From Pseudomonas fluorescens (GTDB taxonomy: Bacteria; Pseudomonadota; Gammaproteobacteria; Pseudomonadales; Pseudomonadaceae), in NCBI RefSeq assembly GCF_000730425.1, contig NZ_CP008896.1, positions 4,960,001 to 5,024,000 on the forward strand: a DNA stretch of 64,000 bases, read 5' to 3'. A model generated the notes under the pieces. It did no database searches. It saw nothing but the letters and a program-made list of their open reading frames with translations, and was not told the DNA's origin. The position numbers and the translations under genes are program-made. Within the stretch, counting starts at the first letter, position 1. Each line of letters begins with the position of its first letter. Below are positions 8,921 through 16,448 of this stretch, piece after piece.

Positions 8921-9826
8921 ATGTTTGAGCTACGAGTGCTTGATGGTTCGCGCCAGGGAGCGGCGTTGCCGTTGTTTGGCGGGCAATGGAGTATCGGTGC
9001 CCATCCGGATGCAGACCTTGCGTTGTATGACGAAGGGATTGCCGAGCGCCATGTGGTGCTGCGGTGTATCGAGCAGTGCTGGTCGGTCCAGGCTCAAGAG
9101 GGGTTGGTGCGGGCCAATGACGGTCGGCTTTTGGCGCAAATTGCCGACCTGGCATTGGACGCCCCTTTTTCTATTGGCAACATTCGACTGTGCGTCTCCC
9201 TGGCTGACCAGCCTTGGCCGCAAGCCCCGGCTGTGGCACCCAGTGCGTCAGCAGCCAGGCCTGGCACTGAGGCTATACCGGCACTGACGTTGTCGTCGAT
9301 ATCCGGCACGCAGCAGAAGCGCTTGCTCAGCCTGGCGGTGGTGATCGCGGCCATCATCATGGGGGTGGGCCTTGCCACGACGGGAGAGCATGAGGCCCAG
9401 GCGTCGTTGATGCCGTTGCCGAGCCAGAAAAGCGAGCTGGGCTCACCCTACGAGGTTCGTCAACAACTGTTGAAAATGCTCAACGAGCGTGAGTTGGGTA
9501 ATCGGGTCCGCCTGCAGGTAATCAATGGTCAGGTGACGCTCGAAGGGGATGTTGCCCAGGAAGATGTGGGGTTGGTGTCGCGCATGCTCAGTCGATTTGG
9601 TGAGCAATTCGAGACTCCCGTGTCAGTGATCAGCCGGGTCAGGGAGCGTAGCGTTGTGCTCCCGTTCAAGATTTTGCAGATTGTCGGCGGGCCTAATGGC
9701 CATGTGGTTCTGGATGAAGGCAGCCGGCTGTTTGTCGGGGATGAAGTGGATGGCTTGCGGCTGGTCCTGATTGATAACAGCAAGGTGGTATTCGACGGTG
9801 TGCAGCGTTATGAGGTGCGCTGGTGA
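8921..9826 (+). CDS. hrpQ: T3SS inner-membrane ring protein HrpQ (SctD)
   Basis: 301 residues: an N-terminal cytoplasmic FHA-like domain (FELRVLDGSRQGAALPLFGG, about 1-95), one membrane segment near residues 129-150 (LSLAVVIAAIIMGVGLA) and a periplasmic part with a BON-like ring-building fold. SctD forms the outer of the two inner-membrane rings with SctJ. A 69-nt gap separates it from hrcV; its stop overlaps the GTG start of hrcN. Confidence 0.88.
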   Translation: MFELRVLDGSRQGAALPLFGGQWSIGAHPDADLALYDEGIAERHVVLRCIEQCWSVQAQEGLVRANDGRLLAQIADLALDAPFSIGNIRLCVSLADQPWPQAPAVAPSASAARPGTEAIPALTLSSISGTQQKRLLSLAVVIAAIIMGVGLATTGEHEAQASLMPLPSQKSELGSPYEVRQQLLKMLNERELGNRVRLQVINGQVTLEGDVAQEDVGLVSRMLSRFGEQFETPVSVISRVRERSVVLPFKILQIVGGPNGHVVLDEGSRLFVGDEVDGLRLVLIDNSKVVFDGVQRYEVRW

Positions 9827-11181
9827 GTACCGACGTGCAGGCACGCCTGGAGGCCTGGCAGCAGGATCGATCGCAGGCGCTGGTCAATTTTGCGCCGGTC
9901 TCGGTGCGTGGGCGTATCCAACGCGTCAACGGCATGTTGCTGCAATGCCGCTTACCCCACGCGTGTATCGGCGATTTGTGCCAGGTTGAAAAAACCACGG
10001 GCGACCACATGCTGGCCGAGATCATCGGTTTCGATCAGCAGGACGCGGTGCTCAGTGCCCTGGGCAATCTTGAAGGCGTACGGGTGGGCGCCAGTGTCGA
10101 GCAGTTGGGCGTCTCACACCGGGTGCGTGTCGGCGATGAGCTGCTGGGCCAGGTGCTGGACGGCTTTGGGCGCCCGATTACCGGGGAGGGGGCCAGCGCC
10201 TTTGTCCAGGCGCACGCCGAGGACACCAGCCTGGTGTTGTGCGAGGCGCCCTTGCCCACCGAACGCCCGCGCATCAACCGTGCCTTGTCCACCGGGGTGC
10301 GTTCGATCGATGGCCTGTTGACGCTCGGTGAGGGCCAGCGTGTGGGCCTGTTCGCGGGGGCTGGCTGCGGCAAGACGACCTTGCTCGCCGAGATCGCCCG
10401 TAACGTCGACTGCGATGTCATTGTGTTCGGCTTGATTGGTGAGCGGGGCCGCGAATTGCGCGAGTTTCTCGATCACGAATTGGATGAGCAACTGCGGGCC
10501 AAGGCGGTGTTGGTGTGTGCTACGTCCGACCGCTCAAGCATGGAGCGAGCGCGGGCCGCTTTCACCGCGACCGCACTGGCCGAAGGCTATCGACGCAAGG
10601 GCCAACGGGTCCTGCTGCTCATCGACTCCCTGACTCGTTTTGCCAGGGCCCAGCGTGAAATCGGCCTGGCGGCTGGCGAACCGCTGGGGCGCGGGGGCCT
10701 GCCTCCGTCGGTGTACAGCTTGCTGCCGCGCCTGGTGGAACGGGCAGGGCTGACCCGCGAAGGCGTGATCACGGCGATCTATACGGTGCTGATCGAGCAG
10801 GACTCCATGAACGACCCGGTGGCCGATGAAGTGCGCTCGCTACTGGATGGTCATATCGTCTTATCCCGCAAGTTGGCCGAGCGCGGCCACTATCCGGCAG
10901 TGGATGTGCTGGCCAGCCTTTCGCGGATTCTGAGCAACGTCGCCGAACCTGCGCATATCCAGGCCGGCACGGCACTGCGCCGCCTGCTTTCGGCGTACCA
11001 GCAGATCGAGCTGATGCTCAAGCTGGGCGAATACCAGCCCGGCAACGACGCCTTGACCGACCTTGCGGTGGACAGCCGACAGGCGGTGGATGGTTTTTTG
11101 CGCCAGGACTTGCGCGAACCCGCGCCGATGACCATGACACTCGACCAACTGATGAGCCTGACAACCCATGTCCCTTACTGA
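9823..11181 (+). CDS. hrcN: T3SS ATPase HrcN (SctN)
   Basis: 452 residues of the F1-like secretion ATPases. Walker A GAGCGKTTLL (about residues 180-189), Walker B VLLLIDSLTRFA (about 262-273) and the conserved LGRGGLPPSVYSLLPRLVER block are present. It unfolds substrates and strips them from chaperones at the base of the apparatus. The start is GTG at 9823, overlapping the hrpQ stop; it overlaps hrpO by 14 nt downstream. Confidence 0.97.
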   Translation: MSTDVQARLEAWQQDRSQALVNFAPVSVRGRIQRVNGMLLQCRLPHACIGDLCQVEKTTGDHMLAEIIGFDQQDAVLSALGNLEGVRVGASVEQLGVSHRVRVGDELLGQVLDGFGRPITGEGASAFVQAHAEDTSLVLCEAPLPTERPRINRALSTGVRSIDGLLTLGEGQRVGLFAGAGCGKTTLLAEIARNVDCDVIVFGLIGERGRELREFLDHELDEQLRAKAVLVCATSDRSSMERARAAFTATALAEGYRRKGQRVLLLIDSLTRFARAQREIGLAAGEPLGRGGLPPSVYSLLPRLVERAGLTREGVITAIYTVLIEQDSMNDPVADEVRSLLDGHIVLSRKLAERGHYPAVDVLASLSRILSNVAEPAHIQAGTALRRLLSAYQQIELMLKLGEYQPGNDALTDLAVDSRQAVDGFLRQDLREPAPMTMTLDQLMSLTTHVPY

Positions 11182-11593
11182 AATCGATACCTTGCGGCGC
11201 CTGCGCCGGCATCGGGCAGACCGTGCCGAGCGCGCGTTGAGTGAGGCCAAGCGGCACCAGCAAGCGTTGCTGGGGCAAATCCAGCAGGCGCAGCAAGCGC
11301 TTGAGCAGGCCCGCCTGCAGGAAATCCAGAAAACCGCAGAACTGCTGGAGAAGCACCAGGGGCAAGTGCTCTCGTTGTCCCAGCTCAAGGCCTGGGGTAC
11401 TCAGGAACGCACCTTGTCTGCCGGGACCCGGCGCGAAGAAGGGCAATTGCATGAGCTGCATGGCCGGCGGGAGCAGCAGGTGGTGCAGATCGCCAGTGCG
11501 CAGAAACGCGTGAGCCAATGCCTCAAGGAGGTCGAGAAACTTCAGGATTTGTCGGTTTTATTGGCTCAGGAAGGAACGCAGGAAGAAATATGA
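11168..11593 (+). CDS. hrpO: T3SS stalk protein HrpO (SctO)
   Basis: 141 residues, almost entirely charged and helical with long Gln/Glu/Lys-rich heptads, as expected for the coiled-coil central stalk that links the ATPase hexamer to the export gate (YscO/FliJ like). Position directly after hrcN is the conserved one. ATG at 11168 lies inside the end of hrcN; the stop overlaps hrpP (ATGA). Confidence 0.88.
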   Translation: MSLTEIDTLRRLRRHRADRAERALSEAKRHQQALLGQIQQAQQALEQARLQEIQKTAELLEKHQGQVLSLSQLKAWGTQERTLSAGTRREEGQLHELHGRREQQVVQIASAQKRVSQCLKEVEKLQDLSVLLAQEGTQEEI

Positions 11594-12048
11594 CGCAAGT
11601 TTCAGCAAGCAAACCCGAACGCCCGCGCCTGCGTGAGCCTCGGGACGACAGGGAACCGGTGATGGCGTGGGGCATGGCCGGGGAATCGGGGCAGTTGTTT
11701 ACTCAACTGCTGGGCGATACCGAAGAGGGGGCCGGCTACGCATCATCGACCGCGGGCGCTGCGGTGTCAGCCAATATCTTGATGATTGAAGCCATGACCA
11801 GCCAGTTGCTCCCCCACATCCGTGGAGGAGGGCAATGGCCGCTGCAGGCGTTGCTGCATCTGCCGCGCCTGGGACGGATCAGCGCCAGCGTGCGCCGTGA
11901 ACAAGGCACCTGGAGCATTGAGCTGGCGGCAGAGCAGGAGCATACCGCGCGTTGGCTCGGTGGCGTGCGGCAATCCTGCCAGACAAAACTGTGCGAGGCA
12001 TTAGGACAGCCCGTCGATTTGCATCTGGTGCACGTGGGCGCTGCATGA
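11590..12048 (+). CDS. hrpP: T3SS substrate-specificity switch HrpP (SctP)
   Basis: 152 residues: a low-complexity, charged N-terminus and a compact C-terminal domain, the arrangement of the YscP/FliK-type needle-length and specificity-switch family. Assigned mainly by its place between hrpO and hrcQ. ATG at 11590 overlaps the hrpO stop; a longer frame from 11518 lies entirely inside hrpO and is unlikely. Confidence 0.8.
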   Translation: MTQVSASKPERPRLREPRDDREPVMAWGMAGESGQLFTQLLGDTEEGAGYASSTAGAAVSANILMIEAMTSQLLPHIRGGGQWPLQALLHLPRLGRISASVRREQGTWSIELAAEQEHTARWLGGVRQSCQTKLCEALGQPVDLHLVHVGAA

Positions 12049-13067
12049 TCATGCCGGCTTTAGCCATTCCTTCGATCAGAAAAAGCACGGTTGCGGCACG
12101 TCTTCGACTGGGGCGCGGGCTGAGTCTGTCGTTCCAGGTGGCAGACCGCCACGGTGAGCTATTACTTGAGCCCGGGCGGGCGCCCAGGGGCTCCGGCCCG
12201 ATTTATTTCGAAAGCGCACGTGGCCTGCTGGCGTTCAGCGAGCCGGGGCCAATGTTCAGCTTGTTGGGGGCGTGTCCAGTGACGCTGGCCGCCGCCGGCA
12301 ACGATCCGGACTCCTGGTTTTGGGAACTGTTCCAGCACCATTTGAGCCCGCAGATACGCTCGCTGTTCGGTTACCTGAGGCTGCAGCCCTCCCCAGGAAA
12401 ACTGACCTTCGGCTGCCGGCTTACGGTGACGCTGGGAACGTCCAGGGTTGTGGGGTACCTGTTACTGGCCCCCGAGAGTTTGTTTGCCCTGTGCGAGGCC
12501 GGCCGCTGGAAACCGACAGCCAAGCCGTTGCTGCCTTCATTTCAGTTGGCGATTGCCGTGACATTGGGGCGCCTGCAACTGCCCATCACGCAATTGCGTC
12601 GCCTGCGCGAAGGTGACGTGCTGGTGCTGGAGCAGGCCTTTTTTGATGTGCAGGGCACAGGTCAGTTGCGCATAGGCAGGCATCGGTTGCATGGGTGCAT
12701 TGACGATGAGTCTGGAGCTATGTGCCTGACGCTAATATCTATCGAGGAGATGTCTGTGGACGAGGAATTTTCAACCCAATACTACCCAGGGCATGACGAG
12801 GACGATCTTGATGAGCCCGTGGTGGATGTGTTTGGCCACGAGCCTTTCGACGAGCTGAGCATGGTCTTGAACGTGCGCTGTGGCACCCTGAACTTGACAC
12901 TTGGGGAACTACGCAATCTTGCCCCGGGCGCTGTGTTGAGTATCGCCGGATATGCGCCAGGCATGGCCGGGCTCTATTACGGTGATCGACCGATTGGCTT
13001 GGGCCAGTTGGTGGAGGTAGACGGGCGCCTCGGGCTGCAATTGTCTCGCGTGGTGTTTGCCCGATGA
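12045..13067 (+). CDS. hrcQ: T3SS cytoplasmic ring protein HrcQ (SctQ), single unsplit ORF
   Basis: 340 residues in one frame: an N-terminal HrcQa-like domain, an acidic linker (DEDDLDEPVVDVFG) and a C-terminal SpoA/HrcQb-like domain (about 265-340, VRCGTLNLTLGELRNLAPG). The protein forms the sorting platform that receives substrates. In P. syringae the same protein is encoded by two genes, hrcQa and hrcQb; here there is no stop between the halves. Start ATG at 12045 overlaps the hrpP stop. A candidate internal start is listed separately. Confidence 0.93.
   Translation: MIMPALAIPSIRKSTVAARLRLGRGLSLSFQVADRHGELLLEPGRAPRGSGPIYFESARGLLAFSEPGPMFSLLGACPVTLAAAGNDPDSWFWELFQHHLSPQIRSLFGYLRLQPSPGKLTFGCRLTVTLGTSRVVGYLLLAPESLFALCEAGRWKPTAKPLLPSFQLAIAVTLGRLQLPITQLRRLREGDVLVLEQAFFDVQGTGQLRIGRHRLHGCIDDESGAMCLTLISIEEMSVDEEFSTQYYPGHDEDDLDEPVVDVFGHEPFDELSMVLNVRCGTLNLTLGELRNLAPGAVLSIAGYAPGMAGLYYGDRPIGLGQLVEVDGRLGLQLSRVVFAR
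12756..13067 (+). other. Candidate internal translation start producing the C-terminal HrcQ fragment
   Basis: Inside hrcQ an SD-like GAGGAG (12744-12749) is followed after 6 nt by an in-frame GTG (12756), which would give a 103-residue protein covering the acidic linker and SpoA domain. An in-frame ATG at 12750 directly abuts the SD and is too close. YscQ and SpaO are known to make such internal products, and P. syringae makes the equivalent HrcQb from its own gene. Confidence 0.5.
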
Positions 13068-13717
13068 TACTCCAGGGGCTCGATCCCGTTGTCCTGGCGG
13101 TATTTCTCGGCACATTGGCCTTGATGCCCATGCTGTTGATCATTTGTACGGCGTTTCTAAAGATTGTCATTGTGCTGATGATCACGCGCAATGCCATTGG
13201 TGTGCAGCAGGTGCCGCCCAGCCTGGCTGTCAACGCTATAGCATTGGCGGCGACGTTGTTCATCATGGCCCCGGTGGGCTATGAAATTGCTCAGAATGTG
13301 AAGACCTCGCCGGTGGACCTGAGCAATGTCCAGACATTGCAGGCCACGGGACTGGTGGCCATCGAACCGTTGCGCGCGTTCATGGCACGCAATACCGACC
13401 CGGATGTGCTGACCCATTTATATGAAAACAGCGAGCGGCTGTGGCCGCCTGAAATGGCGCAAAACACGCAACGCAACGACTTGATTCTGATGGTTCCGGC
13501 TTTTGTCATATCGCAATTGCAGGCGGGCTTCGAGATTGGGTTTCTGATCTATATCCCGTTTATCGTCATCGACCTGATTGTCTCCAACCTGTTGTTGGCG
13601 CTTGGTATGCAGATGGTCTCGCCCATGACCATTTCACTTCCCCTGAAGTTGTTGCTGTTTGTCCTGGTTTCCGGTTGGTCCCGGTTACTCGACAGCCTGT
13701 TCCTTTCCTATCTTTGA
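13064..13717 (+). CDS. hrcR: T3SS export gate protein HrcR (SctR)
   Basis: 217 residues of the FliP/YscR family with four hydrophobic segments and the conserved FLKIVIVLMITRNAIGVQQ block near residues 28-46. SctR, S and T assemble the helical entry portal in the inner membrane. ATG overlaps the hrcQ stop. Confidence 0.97.
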   Translation: MILQGLDPVVLAVFLGTLALMPMLLIICTAFLKIVIVLMITRNAIGVQQVPPSLAVNAIALAATLFIMAPVGYEIAQNVKTSPVDLSNVQTLQATGLVAIEPLRAFMARNTDPDVLTHLYENSERLWPPEMAQNTQRNDLILMVPAFVISQLQAGFEIGFLIYIPFIVIDLIVSNLLLALGMQMVSPMTISLPLKLLLFVLVSGWSRLLDSLFLSYL

Positions 13718-13724
13718 GTGACCT

Positions 13725-13988
13725 ATGGAACCGATCGTACTGTTCAAGCAGGGCCTGCTGCTGGTGGTGGTGTTGTCGGCACCGCCGTTGATCGTCGCGG
13801 TGGTCGTCGGTGTGTTGACGTCATTGGTCCAGGCGCTGATGCAGATTCAGGATCAGACATTGCCCTTTGGGATCAAGTTGGTTGCTGTGGGCATCACGTT
13901 AATCCTGACGGGCCGCTGGATTGGTATCGAGTTGATTCAACTGATCAACCTGATGTTCGACATGATTGCCCGTTCGGCGCTGCACTGA
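13725..13988 (+). CDS. hrcS: T3SS export gate protein HrcS (SctS)
   Basis: 87 residues, two membrane helices, FliQ/YscS family (PPLIVAVVVGVLTSLVQALM, then IQDQTLPFGIKL). Usual family length. Seven nucleotides after hrcR. Confidence 0.96.
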   Translation: MEPIVLFKQGLLLVVVLSAPPLIVAVVVGVLTSLVQALMQIQDQTLPFGIKLVAVGITLILTGRWIGIELIQLINLMFDMIARSALH

Positions 13989-13998
13989 GGTCGCACAG

Positions 13999-14790
13999 GT
14001 GCTTTTATATCTTGAGTTTCTACCCAGCCTGCTGATCAGCATGGCGCGCATCTACCCTTGCCTGTTCCTGGTGCCTGCATTTTGTTTCCAGCATATCCGT
14101 GGCATGCCCCGGCATACGATCGTGATGGTCATCGCATTGATGCCAGCGCCGGGCATTCATGCGGCTCTTATGGACAAGGATTACTCTGCACTGATGCTCA
14201 GTGGGCTGGCCCTCAAGGAGGCGGGCCTGGGGTTTTTGCTCGGGGTTCTGCTGTTCATGCCCTTCTGGATGGTTGAGTCGGTAGGCGCGTTGCTCGATAA
14301 CCAGCGTGGCGCTCTGTCGGGCGGGCAACTCAACCCCTCGCTGGGGCCGGATGCCACCCCGCTCGGGCATCTTTTCAAGCAACTGGCGATCTTTCTGTTG
14401 ATGGTGACCCTCGGGCTGGGCGCGTTGACCCAGGTAATCTGGGACAGCTATCTGATCTGGCCCCCTACGGCCTGGGTACCGGTGCCGGCCGTCAATGGTT
14501 TGAGCGTGTTCCTGAGCCTGCTCGGCGATACCTTTATGCACATGATGCTCTACGCCTCGCCGTTTATCGCGGTGCTGTTGCTGCTGGAGTTCGGCTTTGC
14601 CCTGCTGGGGCTGTACAGCCAACAACTGCAAGTATCGACCCTGGCGATGCCGGCCAAGAGCCTGGCAGGCCTGGCCTTTCTAATCCTGTATTTTCCCCTG
14701 TTGGAGGATTTGATCGCCGGGCGCATGGGCCTGCTGTCAGACCTCAAGCACTCCCTTGGCCTGATGATTCGGGGCGGGGAAAATGAGTGA
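13999..14790 (+). CDS. hrcT: T3SS export gate protein HrcT (SctT)
   Basis: 263 residues, strongly hydrophobic, FliR/YscT family (LLDNQRGALSGGQLNPSLGP is the characteristic loop). The start is chosen as GTG at 13999, with AGG 8 nt upstream and 10 nt after the hrcS stop; an ATG at 13966 would add 11 residues and overlap hrcS. The end overlaps hrcU by 8 nt. Confidence 0.94.
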   Translation: MLLYLEFLPSLLISMARIYPCLFLVPAFCFQHIRGMPRHTIVMVIALMPAPGIHAALMDKDYSALMLSGLALKEAGLGFLLGVLLFMPFWMVESVGALLDNQRGALSGGQLNPSLGPDATPLGHLFKQLAIFLLMVTLGLGALTQVIWDSYLIWPPTAWVPVPAVNGLSVFLSLLGDTFMHMMLYASPFIAVLLLLEFGFALLGLYSQQLQVSTLAMPAKSLAGLAFLILYFPLLEDLIAGRMGLLSDLKHSLGLMIRGGENE

Positions 14791-15880
14791 TTCAGGCGAG
14801 AAAAAACACGCGGCGACCCCCAAGAAACTCAAGGACCAACGCAAGAAAGGCCAGGTCGCGCAGAGTCAGGACGTGGCCAAACTGTTGGTGCTCACCGCGA
14901 TCAGCGAGATCGCCTTGTTCACCGCCGAGACCAGCCTGCAGCGTTTCCAGCAGTTGATGGCGCTGCCGTTTTCGCGCATGGGCCAGCCGTTTGTTCGCGC
15001 CCTTGAAGAAGTGCTGATGGACGGCCTGGTGGTGTTTTTCTCGTTCGGCCTATTGATGTGCGGGGTGGCAATTGCGGTGAAGCTGATAAGCAGTTGGATG
15101 CAGTTCGGCATACTGTTCGCCCCGGAAAGCCTGAAGCCGGATTTCAACCGCCTCAACCCGCTCAGCCAGCTTAAACAGATGTTTTCCGCCCAGTCGGTGA
15201 TCAACCTCTTGATGGGGCTGGGCAAGGCGTTGCTGCTCTCGCTGATCCTGTATGTGGTCATCACCCCTTCATTGCAGGTGCTGATCAACCTGGCTACCAG
15301 CGACCTGCAGAGCTATATCGTGGCGCTGATTGCCTTGTTCCGTCACTTGCTGCATGCCTGCCTGGGGGTGTTGCTGGTGCTCGCGCTGATCGACCTGGCC
15401 ATGCAGAAATACTTCTTTGCCAAGCGTATGCGCATGACCCAGGTGGAGGTGGTCAAGGAGTACAAGGACATGGAGGGCGACCCTCACGTCAAGGGCCAGC
15501 GCCGCTCCCTGGCCTACCAGCTTGCCCAGGAAGAGCCGAAGGTCAAGCTGCCCAAGCTGGAAGAGTCCGACATGCTGGTGGTCAACCCGACGCACTTTGC
15601 CGTGGCGCTGTACTACAGGCCCGGCAAAACGCCGCTGCCGATGCTGGTGGACAAGGGCACGGACGCCCAGGCTCGCCAATTGATTGGCCGGGCCAAGGCT
15701 GCCGATGTGCCGGTGATCCAGTGTGTGTGGTTGGCGCGTATGCTGTATGAGCGAAAGCTGGGCGCGCCGATTCCCAGGGAAGCCTTGCAGGCAGTGGCGC
15801 TGATCTACCGTACCCTGCGTGAGCTGGATGACGAGGCCAAGCGCCAGACCCTGGAGTTGCCGGAACTTGCGCGCCGCTAG
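14783..15880 (+). CDS. hrcU: T3SS autoproteolytic switch protein HrcU (SctU)
   Basis: 365 residues of the FlhB/YscU family: lysine-rich start (EKKHAATPKKLKDQRKKGQ), four membrane segments and a cytoplasmic C-terminal domain with the self-cleavage site NPTH near residue 268. Cleavage between N and P switches export from early to late substrates. Last gene of the plus-strand operon; its TAG stop shares three bases with the stop of convergent hrpV. Confidence 0.97.
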   Translation: MSDSGEKKHAATPKKLKDQRKKGQVAQSQDVAKLLVLTAISEIALFTAETSLQRFQQLMALPFSRMGQPFVRALEEVLMDGLVVFFSFGLLMCGVAIAVKLISSWMQFGILFAPESLKPDFNRLNPLSQLKQMFSAQSVINLLMGLGKALLLSLILYVVITPSLQVLINLATSDLQSYIVALIALFRHLLHACLGVLLVLALIDLAMQKYFFAKRMRMTQVEVVKEYKDMEGDPHVKGQRRSLAYQLAQEEPKVKLPKLEESDMLVVNPTHFAVALYYRPGKTPLPMLVDKGTDAQARQLIGRAKAADVPVIQCVWLARMLYERKLGAPIPREALQAVALIYRTLRELDDEAKRQTLELPELARR

Positions 15881-16248
15881 GGTGCGCGGTACACATCCAG
15901 TGTTTCGAGCTTGGCCAGCGAGAGCATACGGCCGATGATGTCATCGACTGATTGGTCGTTGGGCGCCAGCGCATGCCAGATCACCAGGCAGCCCTTGGTA
16001 TCGAGATAGACAAAACATCCATCGAACACCACCGCGTGGGCAAAGCGCCGCTCCAGCACCCGTTCCAGCTGGCCGGCTTGCAGCGCCTCAGGCGCAATCT
16101 GCAAGGCCAGGCCAGGCTTCCGGCTCGCATTCAGGCGGCACAGGCCGATGCCCGTGCACAGGGGCTGGTAAGCGACGTTGCCGCTCACCAGGTTGTCCAG
16201 AAATACCTGGCGACGCACATCATCGTCGGGTAGTCCCATGGTTGTCAT
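15877..16248 (-). CDS. hrpV: T3SS regulator/chaperone-like HrpV
   Basis: 123 residues, soluble, no signal peptide. Identified by position as the last gene of the hrpF-hrpG-hrcC-hrpT-hrpV operon. In P. syringae HrpV binds and inhibits HrpS and is relieved by HrpG. ATG at 16248 overlaps the hrpT stop (ATGA); the frame extends to 16506, but that part lies over hrpT and hrcC. Here the inhibited partner would be the single activator at 22106-23017. Confidence 0.75.
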   Translation of the reverse strand: MTTMGLPDDDVRRQVFLDNLVSGNVAYQPLCTGIGLCRLNASRKPGLALQIAPEALQAGQLERVLERRFAHAVVFDGCFVYLDTKGCLVIWHALAPNDQSVDDIIGRMLSLAKLETLDVYRAP

Positions 16249-16448
16249 TGCTCCAGAGAGATCGTCTGATAGTCCGCCCTTTCGCCCGATGGGCCGGGTT
16301 CGACTCGCATCTGTGGCGGCCACCAAACCACCAGCTTGCCAGCGCTCGATTGCGGTCGCGAGCAGGAGTCGCCTTTGCACGTCGGTGTACAACCCGTCAT
16401 AAGCAGTACCAGGCTGAGGAGCGTGACGCAGGAGAGTCGCTGTTTCAT
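16245..16448 (-). CDS. hrpT: T3SS lipoprotein HrpT (secretin pilotin-like)
   Basis: 67 residues with a lipoprotein signal peptide ending in the lipobox LMTGC (Cys about residue 20). Small outer-membrane lipoproteins in this position help the secretin HrcC to insert. Overlaps hrcC upstream by 4 nt and hrpV downstream by 4 nt. Confidence 0.85.
   Translation of the reverse strand: MKQRLSCVTLLSLVLLMTGCTPTCKGDSCSRPQSSAGKLVVWWPPQMRVEPGPSGERADYQTISLEQ

Noticed and set aside
13726..13731. GGAACC inside the hrcS start as a further hrp box
   Set aside because: No CCACNNA at 15-16 nt spacing; the match is part of coding sequence.
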